A stretch of 64,000 bases of DNA from Viridilinea sp964592425 (GCA_964592425.1 CAZQCG010000009.1:74422-138421); one strand, 5' to 3'; positions 34,720 through 44,326 are shown, counted from the stretch's first letter. Numbers and translations: made by a program. The notes: generated by a model not told the origin, from the letters alone.

Positions 34720-37700
34720 ATGAGCTATAGACGACGCCTCTCTCTGTTGATGGGCCTGGGGCTGAGTATGCTACTAGTGATCATCGCTATGCCAGCCATG
34801 CCCGTCAGGGCCGTCGATCCGGTCTTTGTGACCACGATCACTGTCAATACGGTCGCTGACCTGGACTTCAATATGAGTACGACCTGCAGCAACCCGGCCA
34901 ATCCATGTACGCTGCGGCGGGCGATTGTGCAGGCGCGTGGCTTGTCTTCCGGCCAGCGCCCGGTACGCATCGCCTTCAACCTGCCCGCAGGTGAGGCCAA
35001 TCTGGATGCTGCCGCAGGCACCTGGACGATCGTCATTGGCGAGGGGGCCAGCGCCGACCTGCGCGACCTGGCTGGCGGCCAGGTGACCATCGACGGCAGC
35101 ACGCAGCCTGGTGGGCGCGCCAGTGGCCCGAAGGTCTTTATCCGCGGCTCGACCCAGGCCGACCGGCTGGTGATCAATGGTGACAACAACCGCCTGGTCA
35201 ACCTGGGCTTTCAGTATCTCAATGTGATCTTCAACGTCAGCAACAACCTGGTCGAAAATGTCTGGAGCGGTCTGCAGGAGAGTGGCCAGGCGATCTATTT
35301 CCTGCGCGACAACCCTGAGGTGGACAGTCGGGCCAGCTTTGAGGACAACAGCGCTAGCAGTGGCAATGTCTACCGCAATGTGGTGATCAGCGGCTCGCGG
35401 ACCATGGCGATCACGATGCGCGGCGACAATGGCACCATTGAAAATAGCTTCTTTGGGACACGCGGCGATGGGACGGTGCCGGCAGTAGCCGCCGACCGCA
35501 AATGTTGGCCCAATGCCCGCTACAACAACTGGTTCGGCGGCCAGGGTGTGACCCTCTTTGGCACCGGCACGACAGTGCGCAATAACCGTTTTGTGGGCCT
35601 GCTCAATGCCAGCCGCGATCCGCTCAATACCCCGCCGACGGCGATTGACATCAATACGGCCGATAACCTGGTCGAGAATAATATCATTGGTGTCGACAGC
35701 GCCGGCCAGCACGTCGGCACCTGCGGCGACGCCATACGCATGACCAGCCGTGACAATATTCTGCGCAATAATACGATCTACGGCGCGGGGGTGCGCAACG
35801 GCGACGAGAATAAGAGTACCGAGGGCGAACAGCCCCAGACAGGCGCGATCGGCATTAGCGGCAATAATGCCGAGCTTGATGCGAACCTGATCCGCAGCAA
35901 TGTGATCAGTGACTCGATTGCGCCGGTCTTCTTCTTCCCCAGTGTGAATGTGCGCTACAGCTACTTCAACCCGGCCAAGGTGACGGCAATCAACGCTACG
36001 GCGGTGACGGGCACTTCGGGTGATCCCGGCCAGCCGCCGCCGCCCAATCCGCCGGTCGATAGCACTTGCCCCAACTGTGTGATCGAGCTCTTCCTCGATA
36101 ACCGTGACGGTAATATTGAGACGCTGCAATCTCTCGGCACCACCACGGCCAATGCACAGGGCAACTGGACTTTCACCTTGCCGCGGGCGCTGACGGCCAA
36201 CGAGGGCCTGCGTACGCAGAGCACCACCGCAGCCAACGGCACGATCACTGACTTTGACGCAGGCACCAGCACACGCGTCTCGCGCAACCTCTACGGCCCG
36301 AACGGTGTGATCACCACGCCGTTGCCGCCCACCCGGCCCGGCGCCAGTGCGCCGACGAACTATACGCCGCTGCAGCCCCGTGCCGTGCCTGCGATACCCA
36401 GCTACAGCTTTGTCACCACGATCACCGTCAACAGCAGCAGCGACCCCGATACCAGCCAGTCGACCACCTGCACCAGCAGCCCTTGTACGCTGCGGCGGGC
36501 GATTGTGCAGGCACGGGCGCTGCCGGCTGGTCAGCGCCCGGTACGGATCGCCTTCAATCTTCCCACCAGCGACCCCGGCTATAACGGCACCCTGCAGGTG
36601 TGGCGGATCGACCTGAACAGCGCCAGCAACAACTACTTCCGTTCGGTTGATGGCGGGCAGATCGTGATCGACGGTACAACTCAGCCCGGCGGGCGGGCGA
36701 GTGGGCCGAAGATCTTTGTGCGCGGCAGCAACAGCCAGCACATCCTGGTGCTCAACGGGCGTGGCAACCTGGTGCGTGGCCTGGGCCTGCAGGGCTTTGG
36801 CATGCAGATCAACGCCGGCGGTAACTTCATCGAGCAGAACTGGCTGGGCCTGAGTGAGGACGGCCAGAGCATCTACTATATCAATGGCGATAATACGCGT
36901 GATAATAAAGCGACCCTTCAAGACGCCGAGACGCCGCCGGCCGATACGGGCGGCAACGTCTTCCGCAACAACGTCGTGACTGGCTCGCGGGGTAGCGCGA
37001 TGACCATTCGCAGCGACGACAGCTGGGTAGTTGGCAACTACATCGGCACGCGCCCCGACGGCACCATCCCCACCAGCGGCGCCGCAGTCTGTACCGACCC
37101 GAGCTGGATCTCGGGCGAGGGCATCGAGCTGATGGGCGGTATCGGCACGCAGGTGGGCGGGCCGACTGAAGCCGAGCGTAACTACCTGGTCGGTCTGAGT
37201 GTGCGCAGCGCCGATCCCAATGTGACCCAGCCGATCGGGGTGCAGATTGGCGAAGTGGGCGATTACCTGGTGCAGAACAACTACATCGGGCGCGACACAG
37301 CCGGCAATAACGTGGGCGTGTGCGGCGAAGGTGTGCGCATAAACGGCGATTTCAGCCTCGTGCGTGACAACTATATCGTCACCACCCAGAACGCCGTAGT
37401 CAACCACCTGCCCAACGTGGTGGGCGGTAACGCCAATACCTACCGCAGCAACCTGTTCGTCGGCAACCAGCAGCCGATCATCTTTGGGCCAATCGTGCCC
37501 GACGAGTTGGCCTACTTCAACCCGGCCAAGATTACCCGTATCAACGGCACAGCTGTGACCGGCACCTCGGGCGACCCCGGCCAGCCTCCCGGTGGACGGC
37601 CACCCATCGACAGCAGTTGCCCCTTCTGCACAGTCGAGATCTTCCTCGACGACCGCGACAGCCAGGTCGAGACCTTGCAGTCGTTCGGCACCACGGTGGC

Positions 37701-38235
37701 CAATGCGCAGGGCAACTGGAGCTTCACCCTGCCGCGGGCGCTGACGAGCAGTGAGGGCCTGCGCACGCAGAGCACGGCGGGCACCTTCGGGGTGATCAAG
37801 CGCTACGAAGCCGGTACGACCACGAAGATCTCGACGCTCTACATCTACACACCCGGCCCGACCCTGAGCAGCACCAACGGCACCAACGGCGGGGCTGGCA
37901 GCGCCTTCGGCTTCACCGCAGCCGGCTTCGCAGCCCAGGCTAGCGTGACAATCAGTGTAACCCCGCCGGCGACTACGGGGCTCGACAGCGCCACCCTGGC
38001 GGCACCCTACGTGGCCGGTACGGTCAACGCCGATGCGAGCGGCAGTGTAAGCTTTGCCGTACTGCTGGGCAGCGGGGCACCAGCAGGCACCTACACCGTG
38101 ACGGCAAGCAGCGGCAGTTCACAGGTCAGCAGCCAGATCACCGTCAGCCCCAGTGCCTCGGTGCTGAGCCCACCGGCCAATGTACCAATCGTGCGTGGCC
38201 TGCCAACCACCTACCTGCCACTTGTGCGGCGGTAG
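34720..38235 (+). CDS. Secreted right-handed beta-helix protein with two CSLREA-like halves
   Basis: 1171 aa, ATG with AGGAGG 6 bases upstream. Residues 1-31 form a signal peptide (PVRA end). Two homologous halves (about 32-555 and 556-1045) each begin TITVN, carry a CTLRRAIVQAR segment (the counterpart of the CSLREA motif), and then run into parallel beta-helix repeats rich in N and G (NNRLVNLGFQ, NRFVGL, NNYIG). Each half closes with a beta-sandwich (VTAINATAVTGTSGDPGQ...). A last Ig-like domain leads to the tail TYLPLVRR. Such proteins are extracellular polysaccharide-binding or lyase-like surface proteins; no catalytic residues were identified. The internal duplication is clear at protein level. 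Confidence 0.87.
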   Translation: MSYRRRLSLLMGLGLSMLLVIIAMPAMPVRAVDPVFVTTITVNTVADLDFNMSTTCSNPANPCTLRRAIVQARGLSSGQRPVRIAFNLPAGEANLDAAAGTWTIVIGEGASADLRDLAGGQVTIDGSTQPGGRASGPKVFIRGSTQADRLVINGDNNRLVNLGFQYLNVIFNVSNNLVENVWSGLQESGQAIYFLRDNPEVDSRASFEDNSASSGNVYRNVVISGSRTMAITMRGDNGTIENSFFGTRGDGTVPAVAADRKCWPNARYNNWFGGQGVTLFGTGTTVRNNRFVGLLNASRDPLNTPPTAIDINTADNLVENNIIGVDSAGQHVGTCGDAIRMTSRDNILRNNTIYGAGVRNGDENKSTEGEQPQTGAIGISGNNAELDANLIRSNVISDSIAPVFFFPSVNVRYSYFNPAKVTAINATAVTGTSGDPGQPPPPNPPVDSTCPNCVIELFLDNRDGNIETLQSLGTTTANAQGNWTFTLPRALTANEGLRTQSTTAANGTITDFDAGTSTRVSRNLYGPNGVITTPLPPTRPGASAPTNYTPLQPRAVPAIPSYSFVTTITVNSSSDPDTSQSTTCTSSPCTLRRAIVQARALPAGQRPVRIAFNLPTSDPGYNGTLQVWRIDLNSASNNYFRSVDGGQIVIDGTTQPGGRASGPKIFVRGSNSQHILVLNGRGNLVRGLGLQGFGMQINAGGNFIEQNWLGLSEDGQSIYYINGDNTRDNKATLQDAETPPADTGGNVFRNNVVTGSRGSAMTIRSDDSWVVGNYIGTRPDGTIPTSGAAVCTDPSWISGEGIELMGGIGTQVGGPTEAERNYLVGLSVRSADPNVTQPIGVQIGEVGDYLVQNNYIGRDTAGNNVGVCGEGVRINGDFSLVRDNYIVTTQNAVVNHLPNVVGGNANTYRSNLFVGNQQPIIFGPIVPDELAYFNPAKITRINGTAVTGTSGDPGQPPGGRPPIDSSCPFCTVEIFLDDRDSQVETLQSFGTTVANAQGNWSFTLPRALTSSEGLRTQSTAGTFGVIKRYEAGTTTKISTLYIYTPGPTLSSTNGTNGGAGSAFGFTAAGFAAQASVTISVTPPATTGLDSATLAAPYVAGTVNADASGSVSFAVLLGSGAPAGTYTVTASSGSSQVSSQITVSPSASVLSPPANVPIVRGLPTTYLPLVRR

Positions 38236-38250
38236 GAAACCCCTTCAGGT

Positions 38251-38289
38251 ATGCCGCAGGGACGCTCCATCGGGGCGTCCCTGCGGCAT
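38251..38289 (+). terminator. Perfect 15-bp hairpin after the beta-helix gene
   Basis: ATGCCGCAGGGACGC (38251-38265) pairs perfectly with GCGTCCCTGCGGCAT (38275-38289) 16 bp past the stop. No T-run follows, so it may be a U-less terminator or an RNA stabiliser. Confidence 0.65.
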
Positions 38290-38472
38290 TGAAACAGATT
38301 CACCTGCAGATCGGCGATAATAGGTGTACATTTGAGATGGGCCGCGCCGGGGGCGGCATAGCAATAGCGCCGAGCGGGTCGTCTAGCTGGGGGGCCGGTT
38401 CAGGGTCAGGAGCACGCCGGGCGCAAGTACAAGCCTGGCGCTGCAGATCCCCTACCAGGTGGAGTCAGGGTG

Positions 38473-39102
38473 ATGACTGAGTTGATCCGTGTGCTGGTTG
38501 CTGATGATCATCATGTGGTGCGGCGTGGGCTGGCCAGCTTGCTGGTGCCGCGCAATCAAATGACTCTCGTCGGGGAGGCGGCTAATGGCCGTGAGGTGGT
38601 CGAACTGGCACGCACCCTCCAGCCCGACGTGATTGTGATCGATCTGTTGATGCCGGAGCTGGGCGGTATCGAGGCGATCAAGCTGATTATGCAGGAGCAG
38701 CCCGCTGCGCGCATTCTGGTGCTCTCCAGCTTTGGTGAGCCAGCCGAGGTGCAGGCGGCGATTCGTGCCGGAGCCTATGGCTACCTGCTTAAAGCAGCCC
38801 CGCCCAGCGAGCTCTTGCAGGCGATCCGCGCTGTCTATGAGGGTCAATTGACACTGCCGCATGCTCTGGCTCTGGCCCTGGTGCAGACACCCCCGTCGCC
38901 CCCTGTTATTGACCAGTTGACCGAGCGCGAGATGGCTGTGCTGCGTTTGCTGGCCGAGGGCCAGACCAATCAGGAAATTGCCCATCGGCTTATGATCAGC
39001 GATACGACCGTGCGCGCCCATGTCAGCAGTATTCTGGCCAAGCTAAAGGTCGCGAATCGCACCCAGGCGGCTCTTTTCGCCCGCGAGCATTTAGGCCTCT
39101 AG
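38473..39102 (+). CDS. NarL/FixJ-family response regulator (orphan)
   Basis: 209 aa from the ATG at 38473 (a GTG directly before it is the alternative). The receiver domain has the acidic pair DDHH near residue 12, the phosphoacceptor Asp at 57 (VIDLLMP) and the Lys in YLLKAA. The output is a LuxR-type helix-turn-helix: LTEREMAVLRLLAEGQTNQEIAHRL and VRAHVSSILAKLKV. It is a DNA-binding transcription factor switched by phosphorylation. No histidine kinase is next to it, so the partner must lie elsewhere. Confidence 0.95.
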   Translation: MTELIRVLVADDHHVVRRGLASLLVPRNQMTLVGEAANGREVVELARTLQPDVIVIDLLMPELGGIEAIKLIMQEQPAARILVLSSFGEPAEVQAAIRAGAYGYLLKAAPPSELLQAIRAVYEGQLTLPHALALALVQTPPSPPVIDQLTEREMAVLRLLAEGQTNQEIAHRLMISDTTVRAHVSSILAKLKVANRTQAALFAREHLGL

Positions 39103-39319
39103 ACAAGGCTTCGCTTGCGCGCAGCGCCTGTCGCAGCGCCCACGCCGGCAACTCAAGCTGATGGCTTGACGGCGTTGGGGTGCAGGAGTGGCTAACGCTG
39201 CTGTGCCCTTACCGGTGCGTAGCCTCCCCGTCATTTTTGCTCGGACGGAGTACTAATACTGTAGGGGTTGGGAGGTCTGCCAGTTCTAGTGTGCTGCAGA
39301 CTTCCTACTGCATTACGCT

Positions 39320-41284
39320 ATGCCTGATATGCTCGCCCGCCCAACTCTTGCTGCGCCTACCCGCCCGGCACTCACCCTTGCCCGTATATGGCGCTCCAGT
39401 TCGATCCGGCTCGCTGCGGCCGTGGCCCTGGCACTGCTGCTGCTGTTTGTGACCGAGACGGTGCGCCTCGTCAGGGCAGATCGAGTGAGCCTGCCCATTG
39501 ACGACCAGCGCCTCGGGCTCGTGCTGCTCGATGGGTTTCACGCGATTGAGCGCGACGACCGTGGCCCGTTCCGCTGGACGCGGGGTGAGGCCCGGGCAAC
39601 CCTGGCCATGCCCTGGGCTAGCGAGGCGACAGATCTACGCCTCGTTATCGGCTCAGCAGCGCCCGGTCGCTCTACAGGCGATCTGTCCCTGGACGTAGGT
39701 GTTGGCCCGCCGATGGTTTTTGGCCTGGCCCCCGATCCGCGAGTCTACACGGTACTGGTGCCGCATGGAGCCGCTCGTCTCGGCAACCTGGAGCTTCTGC
39801 TGCGCGCACCGGCCATGTCGCTCGCTGGCGACCCGCGTGAGATGGCCCTGCGCGTCGACGGACTGGCGCTTCGCAGCCTGAGCCAGCAAGCCTGGCCAGC
39901 GGCCGCAGTGCTGCTGCTGCAGGGCGTGATCCTCACGGCGGTCGGCCTGATCGGGCTGCGCGTCTGCCTCCCCGACCCAGCCGTGGCAGCCCTGGTACTA
40001 ATCGCAGCCTTTGCCCTGGCGCTGGCAGGTTTCAGCTACCCCCTGGTTATGCCGAGCTACCTGGTCCGGCTCGCCGTGGCTTTCGGGTTGCTGGCCGCTC
40101 TCACCTACGGTGTACTCCCCCAGATCGAGCGCAGGCCTTCGTGGCTTGGCCCGCCCGCCGAGTCTCGTGCGCTCTGGGGTGTGGCGATACTTGCCAGCGG
40201 CCTGCGGTTGGCGGGTACCCTCTACCCGCCGTTTGTGGCCTATGACCTGCAGCTTAACATCGAGCGCCTGGCGGCCACCGTGGGGGGCATATTGGTTGCC
40301 ACCAACGAGTCGTTCGAGTTTGCGGGCGGCGTGACGGTCTACCCCTCAGGGCCGTACCTGATTCTGATGGTTGGGATGCTGACGGGCCTATCCACGAAGT
40401 TGGCGCTACAGGGCGGGATTGCCCTTGTCGATGGGATGGCGACGCTGGGTGTCGCGGCACTTGGACGTGCCCTGGGGCTACGCCCGCGCGCGGTGCTGTT
40501 TGCGTCCGTGGCCTACGCTGCGGTGGCGATCAATTTTGCCACCCTTTACTACGGCCATACGGCCCAGGCCTTCGGGCAGGCGCTGATGGCACCTCTGGCC
40601 GTGGCCCTGCTGGTGGGGATGGGCGGCGCGGGGCGCGTGTGGTCCTGGCTGATCGCCTGGGTTCTGATGAGTGCGGCGCTGCTCAGCCATATCGGGGTGA
40701 CCATCCTGGCTCTGGCCTGGCTCGGCATAGCCTGGCTCGCCCTGACTCTGCGGCGCACCCTCAGCCTGGACACCTGGCGCTGCTTTAGCATAACGCTATT
40801 CGCGGGCGGGCTGATGGGGCTAGTCTTCGTCTACGGGCCAGTGGTATTTACCCACCTCGATGCGGTGTCCGGCCTGGGCGGGGGCGCTGGAGGGGGTAGG
40901 CCAGCCTACAATCTGATCGCCAAGGCGATCTGGCTCGCGTACGGGCAGGTCGGGCTGCTGCTGGCCGTGGCGGGGCTGGCCCTGCTGCCATGGCGTTGTC
41001 TGCCCACCGGTGCCCGCGAGCTGCTGGGGGCCTGGGCTGGTGCGGTGGCACTTTTCTGGGGCATCGAGATGCTGAGCGGGCTCCAGGTACGCTACCTGGT
41101 CTTCTTCGTACCCCTGGTCTGCCTGCTAGCTGGTGTGACCCTTGCGTGGCTGGCCGAGCGGGGGCGGCCCGGGTTGTGGCTTGCCCGCAGCCTTGCTCTG
41201 GTTCTGGTGGCCCAGGGGGTCTGGGTCTGGTTCCCGGGAACCTTCGAGCGTATCGCGCCCTCGATGGTCATGCTGCTGCGATAG
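39320..41284 (+). CDS. Polytopic membrane protein, ArnT/PMT-like glycosyltransferase architecture
   Basis: 654 aa. One N-terminal membrane helix (about 30-50) precedes a soluble beta-rich segment of about 130 residues. At least ten further hydrophobic helices follow, with a loop reading PPFVAYDLQLNIERLAATVGG after the first few. The arrangement resembles GT-C glycosyltransferases that use lipid-linked sugars, but no clear catalytic DE/DxD could be fixed, so this is inferred from topology. The 217-bp spacer before it shows no strong promoter. No neighbour indicates its substrate. Confidence 0.6.
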   Translation: MPDMLARPTLAAPTRPALTLARIWRSSSIRLAAAVALALLLLFVTETVRLVRADRVSLPIDDQRLGLVLLDGFHAIERDDRGPFRWTRGEARATLAMPWASEATDLRLVIGSAAPGRSTGDLSLDVGVGPPMVFGLAPDPRVYTVLVPHGAARLGNLELLLRAPAMSLAGDPREMALRVDGLALRSLSQQAWPAAAVLLLQGVILTAVGLIGLRVCLPDPAVAALVLIAAFALALAGFSYPLVMPSYLVRLAVAFGLLAALTYGVLPQIERRPSWLGPPAESRALWGVAILASGLRLAGTLYPPFVAYDLQLNIERLAATVGGILVATNESFEFAGGVTVYPSGPYLILMVGMLTGLSTKLALQGGIALVDGMATLGVAALGRALGLRPRAVLFASVAYAAVAINFATLYYGHTAQAFGQALMAPLAVALLVGMGGAGRVWSWLIAWVLMSAALLSHIGVTILALAWLGIAWLALTLRRTLSLDTWRCFSITLFAGGLMGLVFVYGPVVFTHLDAVSGLGGGAGGGRPAYNLIAKAIWLAYGQVGLLLAVAGLALLPWRCLPTGARELLGAWAGAVALFWGIEMLSGLQVRYLVFFVPLVCLLAGVTLAWLAERGRPGLWLARSLALVLVAQGVWVWFPGTFERIAPSMVMLLR

Positions 41285-41460
41285 CGCCTCTTGTTGAATA
41301 TCAACGTGCCCAACGCAGCCGTGCATTAAGCTTAGGCCAGGCTTCGCAAGCCCAGCGAAGGTCGCCTATGATCAGTCGTAGCCCTCGTCCGCTACAACGA
41401 TCACGCTCATCAGCAATACCCTGGTAGTGTAATTATCGTGTACTATTAAGGAAACTTCCT

Positions 41461-41514
41461 ATGGCAACCAGGGTCGACTTCACGCCGGAAGAGTTGAATA
41501 AAATCCTGGGGTAG
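41461..41514 (+). CDS. Possible 17-codon leader peptide or gene remnant
   Basis: MATRVDFTPEELNKILG ends at TAGTAG, with AAGGAA about 8 bases upstream of its ATG and a TACTAT box before that. It ends 59 bp before the hydrolase gene. The sequence is like the first residues of a longer protein cut by stop codons, but could be a leader. The rest of the 41285-41573 spacer shows nothing I recognise. Confidence 0.25.
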   Translation: MATRVDFTPEELNKILG

Positions 41515-41573
41515 TAGCAGCGTCACCTGTGCTGCAACCCTGCCACACTCAATCAAGAAGGACGACGTATCCT

Positions 41574-42566
41574 ATGCACGATGAGGGACAGACTCACCGC
41601 CGGCGTTACCTGGTTGCTGGCACCGGCCTGGCCGTGGGCCTCGGCTTAGGCGCACTGCTGGGCTTGCCGCCGCGCACCGGCCACCTGCACCCGCACCCCC
41701 GCCCCACCAGTGCCTACGCCGAGGCCCAGGCGCGTTTTGCCAGGATGCGCGTGCGCGACGACGGCAGCGTCCTGCCTGAATGTCGCTCCTTTCTGCTCGA
41801 TCATGGCGGCCCGAGCGACTCGGTTGTGGTGCTGCTGCATGGCATGACCAACTGTCCCTTGCAGTTCGCAGCCTTCGCCAGTCTGTTACACACAGATGGC
41901 CATACCGTTCTCGTGCCACGCCTGCCACGCAATGGCCTGGCCGACCGGCGCACCGACGCCCTGGGCAAGCTGCGCGCCACGGAGTTGGCCGCCCTTGGTG
42001 ATGAAGCAATGGATATCGCTGTGGGCCTGGGCAAGCGGGTGACAGTGCTCGGCCTCTCGGCGGGGGGCCTGGTGGCCGCCTGGATCGCCCAGTACCGCCC
42101 CGAAGCGGCCCGGGTGATCATCGCTGCGCCCTTCCTCGGCCTCAGCCACTACCCTCCGCCCTATCAGGCCATGATGCGCAATCTGCTCCTGCGTTTGCCC
42201 AACCTGATGCTTGATGATAAACCAGAGGAGTTGGCCGAAAAGCCTGAGCATAACTATGTGCGCAAATCATCCCACAGCCTCGGTGAGTTGATGCTGCTCG
42301 GTGAAAGCGTGTTGCGTGAGGCGCGGCGCAATCCGCCCGCCGCAGGCGAGGTTGTCCTGGTAAATAACGCCGCTGATATCGTGATCAACCACCAGCTGGT
42401 TGATCTGCTCACCCGGCGCTGGCGTAGCCACAGCCAGGCCCGTGTCGCTGAGTATTGCTTCAAGGCCGAAGATCAGCTCGGCCATGACATCATCGACCCG
42501 CTACAGAAGCAGGCGAAGATCGACCTGGTCTACCCTATCTTGCAGCAGTTGATTGAGCGGACGTAG
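41574..42566 (+). CDS. Membrane-anchored or exported alpha/beta-hydrolase
   Basis: 330 aa from the ATG at 41574, with AAGAAGG upstream. The N-terminus HRRRYLVAGTGLAVGLGLGALLGL is a twin-arginine-like or membrane anchor. The hydrolase core has the oxyanion HGMTN segment, the nucleophile elbow GLSAGG (Ser), and a C-terminal DQLGHDIID region with the catalytic His. Resembles carboxylesterases and monoacylglycerol-lipase-like enzymes. It is the first gene of a five-gene operon; the next gene begins 7 bp after its stop. Confidence 0.8.
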   Translation: MHDEGQTHRRRYLVAGTGLAVGLGLGALLGLPPRTGHLHPHPRPTSAYAEAQARFARMRVRDDGSVLPECRSFLLDHGGPSDSVVVLLHGMTNCPLQFAAFASLLHTDGHTVLVPRLPRNGLADRRTDALGKLRATELAALGDEAMDIAVGLGKRVTVLGLSAGGLVAAWIAQYRPEAARVIIAAPFLGLSHYPPPYQAMMRNLLLRLPNLMLDDKPEELAEKPEHNYVRKSSHSLGELMLLGESVLREARRNPPAAGEVVLVNNAADIVINHQLVDLLTRRWRSHSQARVAEYCFKAEDQLGHDIIDPLQKQAKIDLVYPILQQLIERT

Positions 42567-42573
42567 GTCGCCT

Positions 42574-43269
42574 ATGCTTTTTGATATGCGCCCGCTCTTC
42601 CAGGCTCTGCTGTCCCTCTGGGCGATCACCCGCAGTGTGACCGGCTTCCAGGGTAATCTGCTCGATGTCGCCGGTAGCTACCTCAGCGTGCCGGTCATCT
42701 ATGCCCTCTTCTTCCTCGCTGGCCTCTCGGAGACCTACGGCACCCGTGCGGTGGTGCTCTTCCTCAACCGGGTCGGACGCCGGCCCTTCTTCATTATTCT
42801 GCTGCTCACCGCCCTGACCTATGTCGTGGGCGGGATCTTCTGGACCATCTCGATTGCCATAGTCCTTGGGGGGGCTTTTCCTGAGGTTGCTACCAAGCCC
42901 GAGTTGATCATCATCGCCGTGGTCATGGGGTATATTCCCCTGCTCTTCGCCTTCCTGGCCTTCATCCCCTACCTTGGCCCGGCCCTGCTCTACCTGCTTC
43001 AGGGCCTCAGCCTGTTGACAACCACCCTCGCCATTAGCTTCGGCTATGGGCTACCCTTCACAGATGCGGCCCTTGCAACCTTCAGCGGCTGGCTGATCTT
43101 CCAGGTGCTGCGCTGGTTCACCATGGCCCCGACCACCTTCATTAGCCGCTGGATCCTGCGCCTGATCAGCGGGCGCGATGTGAACTATAGCCTGCGCGAA
43201 GTCGTCCCCCATGTCCCCCTGGGTCTGCAACGACATCGCCAGGCCCTCGACGAGAGGCAAGACGAATGA
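42574..43269 (+). CDS. Uncharacterised multi-pass membrane protein
   Basis: 231 aa from the ATG at 42574. About five hydrophobic segments: VPVIYALFFLAGLSETYG, RRPFFIILLLTALTYVVG, TISIAIVLGG, ELIIIAVVMGYIPLLFAFLAFIP, and LLYLLQGLSLLTTTLAISFG. It ends in a charged tail. I recognise no family. The stop overlaps the start of the next gene by 4 nt (ATGA), so translation is probably coupled to the following hydrolase. It probably serves as the membrane partner of the two hydrolases. Confidence 0.75.
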   Translation: MLFDMRPLFQALLSLWAITRSVTGFQGNLLDVAGSYLSVPVIYALFFLAGLSETYGTRAVVLFLNRVGRRPFFIILLLTALTYVVGGIFWTISIAIVLGGAFPEVATKPELIIIAVVMGYIPLLFAFLAFIPYLGPALLYLLQGLSLLTTTLAISFGYGLPFTDAALATFSGWLIFQVLRWFTMAPTTFISRWILRLISGRDVNYSLREVVPHVPLGLQRHRQALDERQDE

Positions 43270-44321
43270 ACCTCTTCGCCTACCTGCTTGAAGGGCTTAT
43301 CGCCTTTTTCCAGACCTTTGGCGTCGAGTTGCTCTTTCTGCTCTCCATGCTGATCTTCAGCGTGCTGATCGCCGGTGTCCTGGCCCCCCTCGGTGCCCTG
43401 AGTTGGTGGGCTGGCTGGTCCAGCGACAAAGCTCCAGCGACCGGCGCCGATGCCGAAGCGACCGATGCCAGCCTGGCACCGCCTGTCGTCGCCCCGGTGG
43501 TGCCCGACCCCGCGCGCCCCGTCGATCATTTCATCGTCTATCTCTCAGGCATCGGCGACATTTCGGCCACCTTCCTGCAAGCGATTGAACTTGGCTTTGT
43601 CAATGCGCTTGAGGTGGCCCTGCCCAATGCCCGCATCATTGACGACATCTTTGCTTTTTCAGTGACCAATGTTGGCCTGACTGAAGAAGAGACTATGGGC
43701 CGTTTCTGGCACTGGATGCAGCATTTCAAGGGCCAGCCCGGTAAAAAGGCTGTCCTGGGCGAGATCGCGATCAACGGGCGCAACATGCTCCAGGTGGCCG
43801 TCTCAGCTGACCGGCGCTACGGGCCTGTCTTCAACTACGGCACGGCTAATTCGATCTTCCAGAACCTGATCGAAGTTGGCTACGAGCCCGGCTCAGGCGT
43901 CCCCGTCACTCTGATCGGCTATAGCGGTGGCGGCCAGGTTGTGCTGGCCTCCTCGCAGTACCTCAAGCCGGCCCTCCAGGGCCCGCTTCAGGTCATCTCG
44001 GTCGGTGGGGTCATGACCGATAGTCCAGGAGTTGAGGCCGCCGACGAGATCATCCACTTCGGCAGTGCCCAGGACCCCATTCAGGCCCTGGGCGGCTATC
44101 TCTTCCCTGGTCGCTGGCCAGTTGCACGCTTCTCGCGCTGGAACAAAGCCCGCGCCAGTGGCAAATTGCGCCTGATCGACCTCAGCCCGATGTTGCACAA
44201 CGGCACCGGCGGCTACTTCGATGCCCATACCCAGCTTCCCGATGGGCGCAGCCACCTCGCCACCACCGTCGCTCTGACCGTCGATCTGGTCAATCGCTTC
44301 CATCAAAAATATGCGAGGTAG
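43266..44321 (+). CDS. Alpha/beta-hydrolase-like protein with N-terminal membrane anchor
   Basis: 351 aa. Residues about 15-50 are one or two membrane helices, followed by an Ala/Pro linker and a lipase-like domain. The nucleophile elbow is GYSGGG (after VPVTLI). The segment FIVYLSGIGDIS has the form of the oxyanion strand, and FGSAQDPIQALGG probably precedes the acid residue, with SHLATT holding a candidate His. Lipases often contain GYSGGG, so a membrane-lipid or diacylglycerol substrate is plausible. It starts inside the previous stop (ATGA) and ends 5 bp before the Yip1-like gene. Confidence 0.75.
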   Translation: MNLFAYLLEGLIAFFQTFGVELLFLLSMLIFSVLIAGVLAPLGALSWWAGWSSDKAPATGADAEATDASLAPPVVAPVVPDPARPVDHFIVYLSGIGDISATFLQAIELGFVNALEVALPNARIIDDIFAFSVTNVGLTEEETMGRFWHWMQHFKGQPGKKAVLGEIAINGRNMLQVAVSADRRYGPVFNYGTANSIFQNLIEVGYEPGSGVPVTLIGYSGGGQVVLASSQYLKPALQGPLQVISVGGVMTDSPGVEAADEIIHFGSAQDPIQALGGYLFPGRWPVARFSRWNKARASGKLRLIDLSPMLHNGTGGYFDAHTQLPDGRSHLATTVALTVDLVNRFHQKYAR

Positions 44322-44326
44322 CCCCC

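Noticed and set aside
34774..37407. 877-codon ORF on the - strand opposite the beta-helix gene
   Set aside because: It is an antisense shadow: high-G+C codon use keeps the opposite frame open. The + strand gene has a signal peptide, a strong ribosome site and internal duplication, while this one has no domain and no ribosome site.
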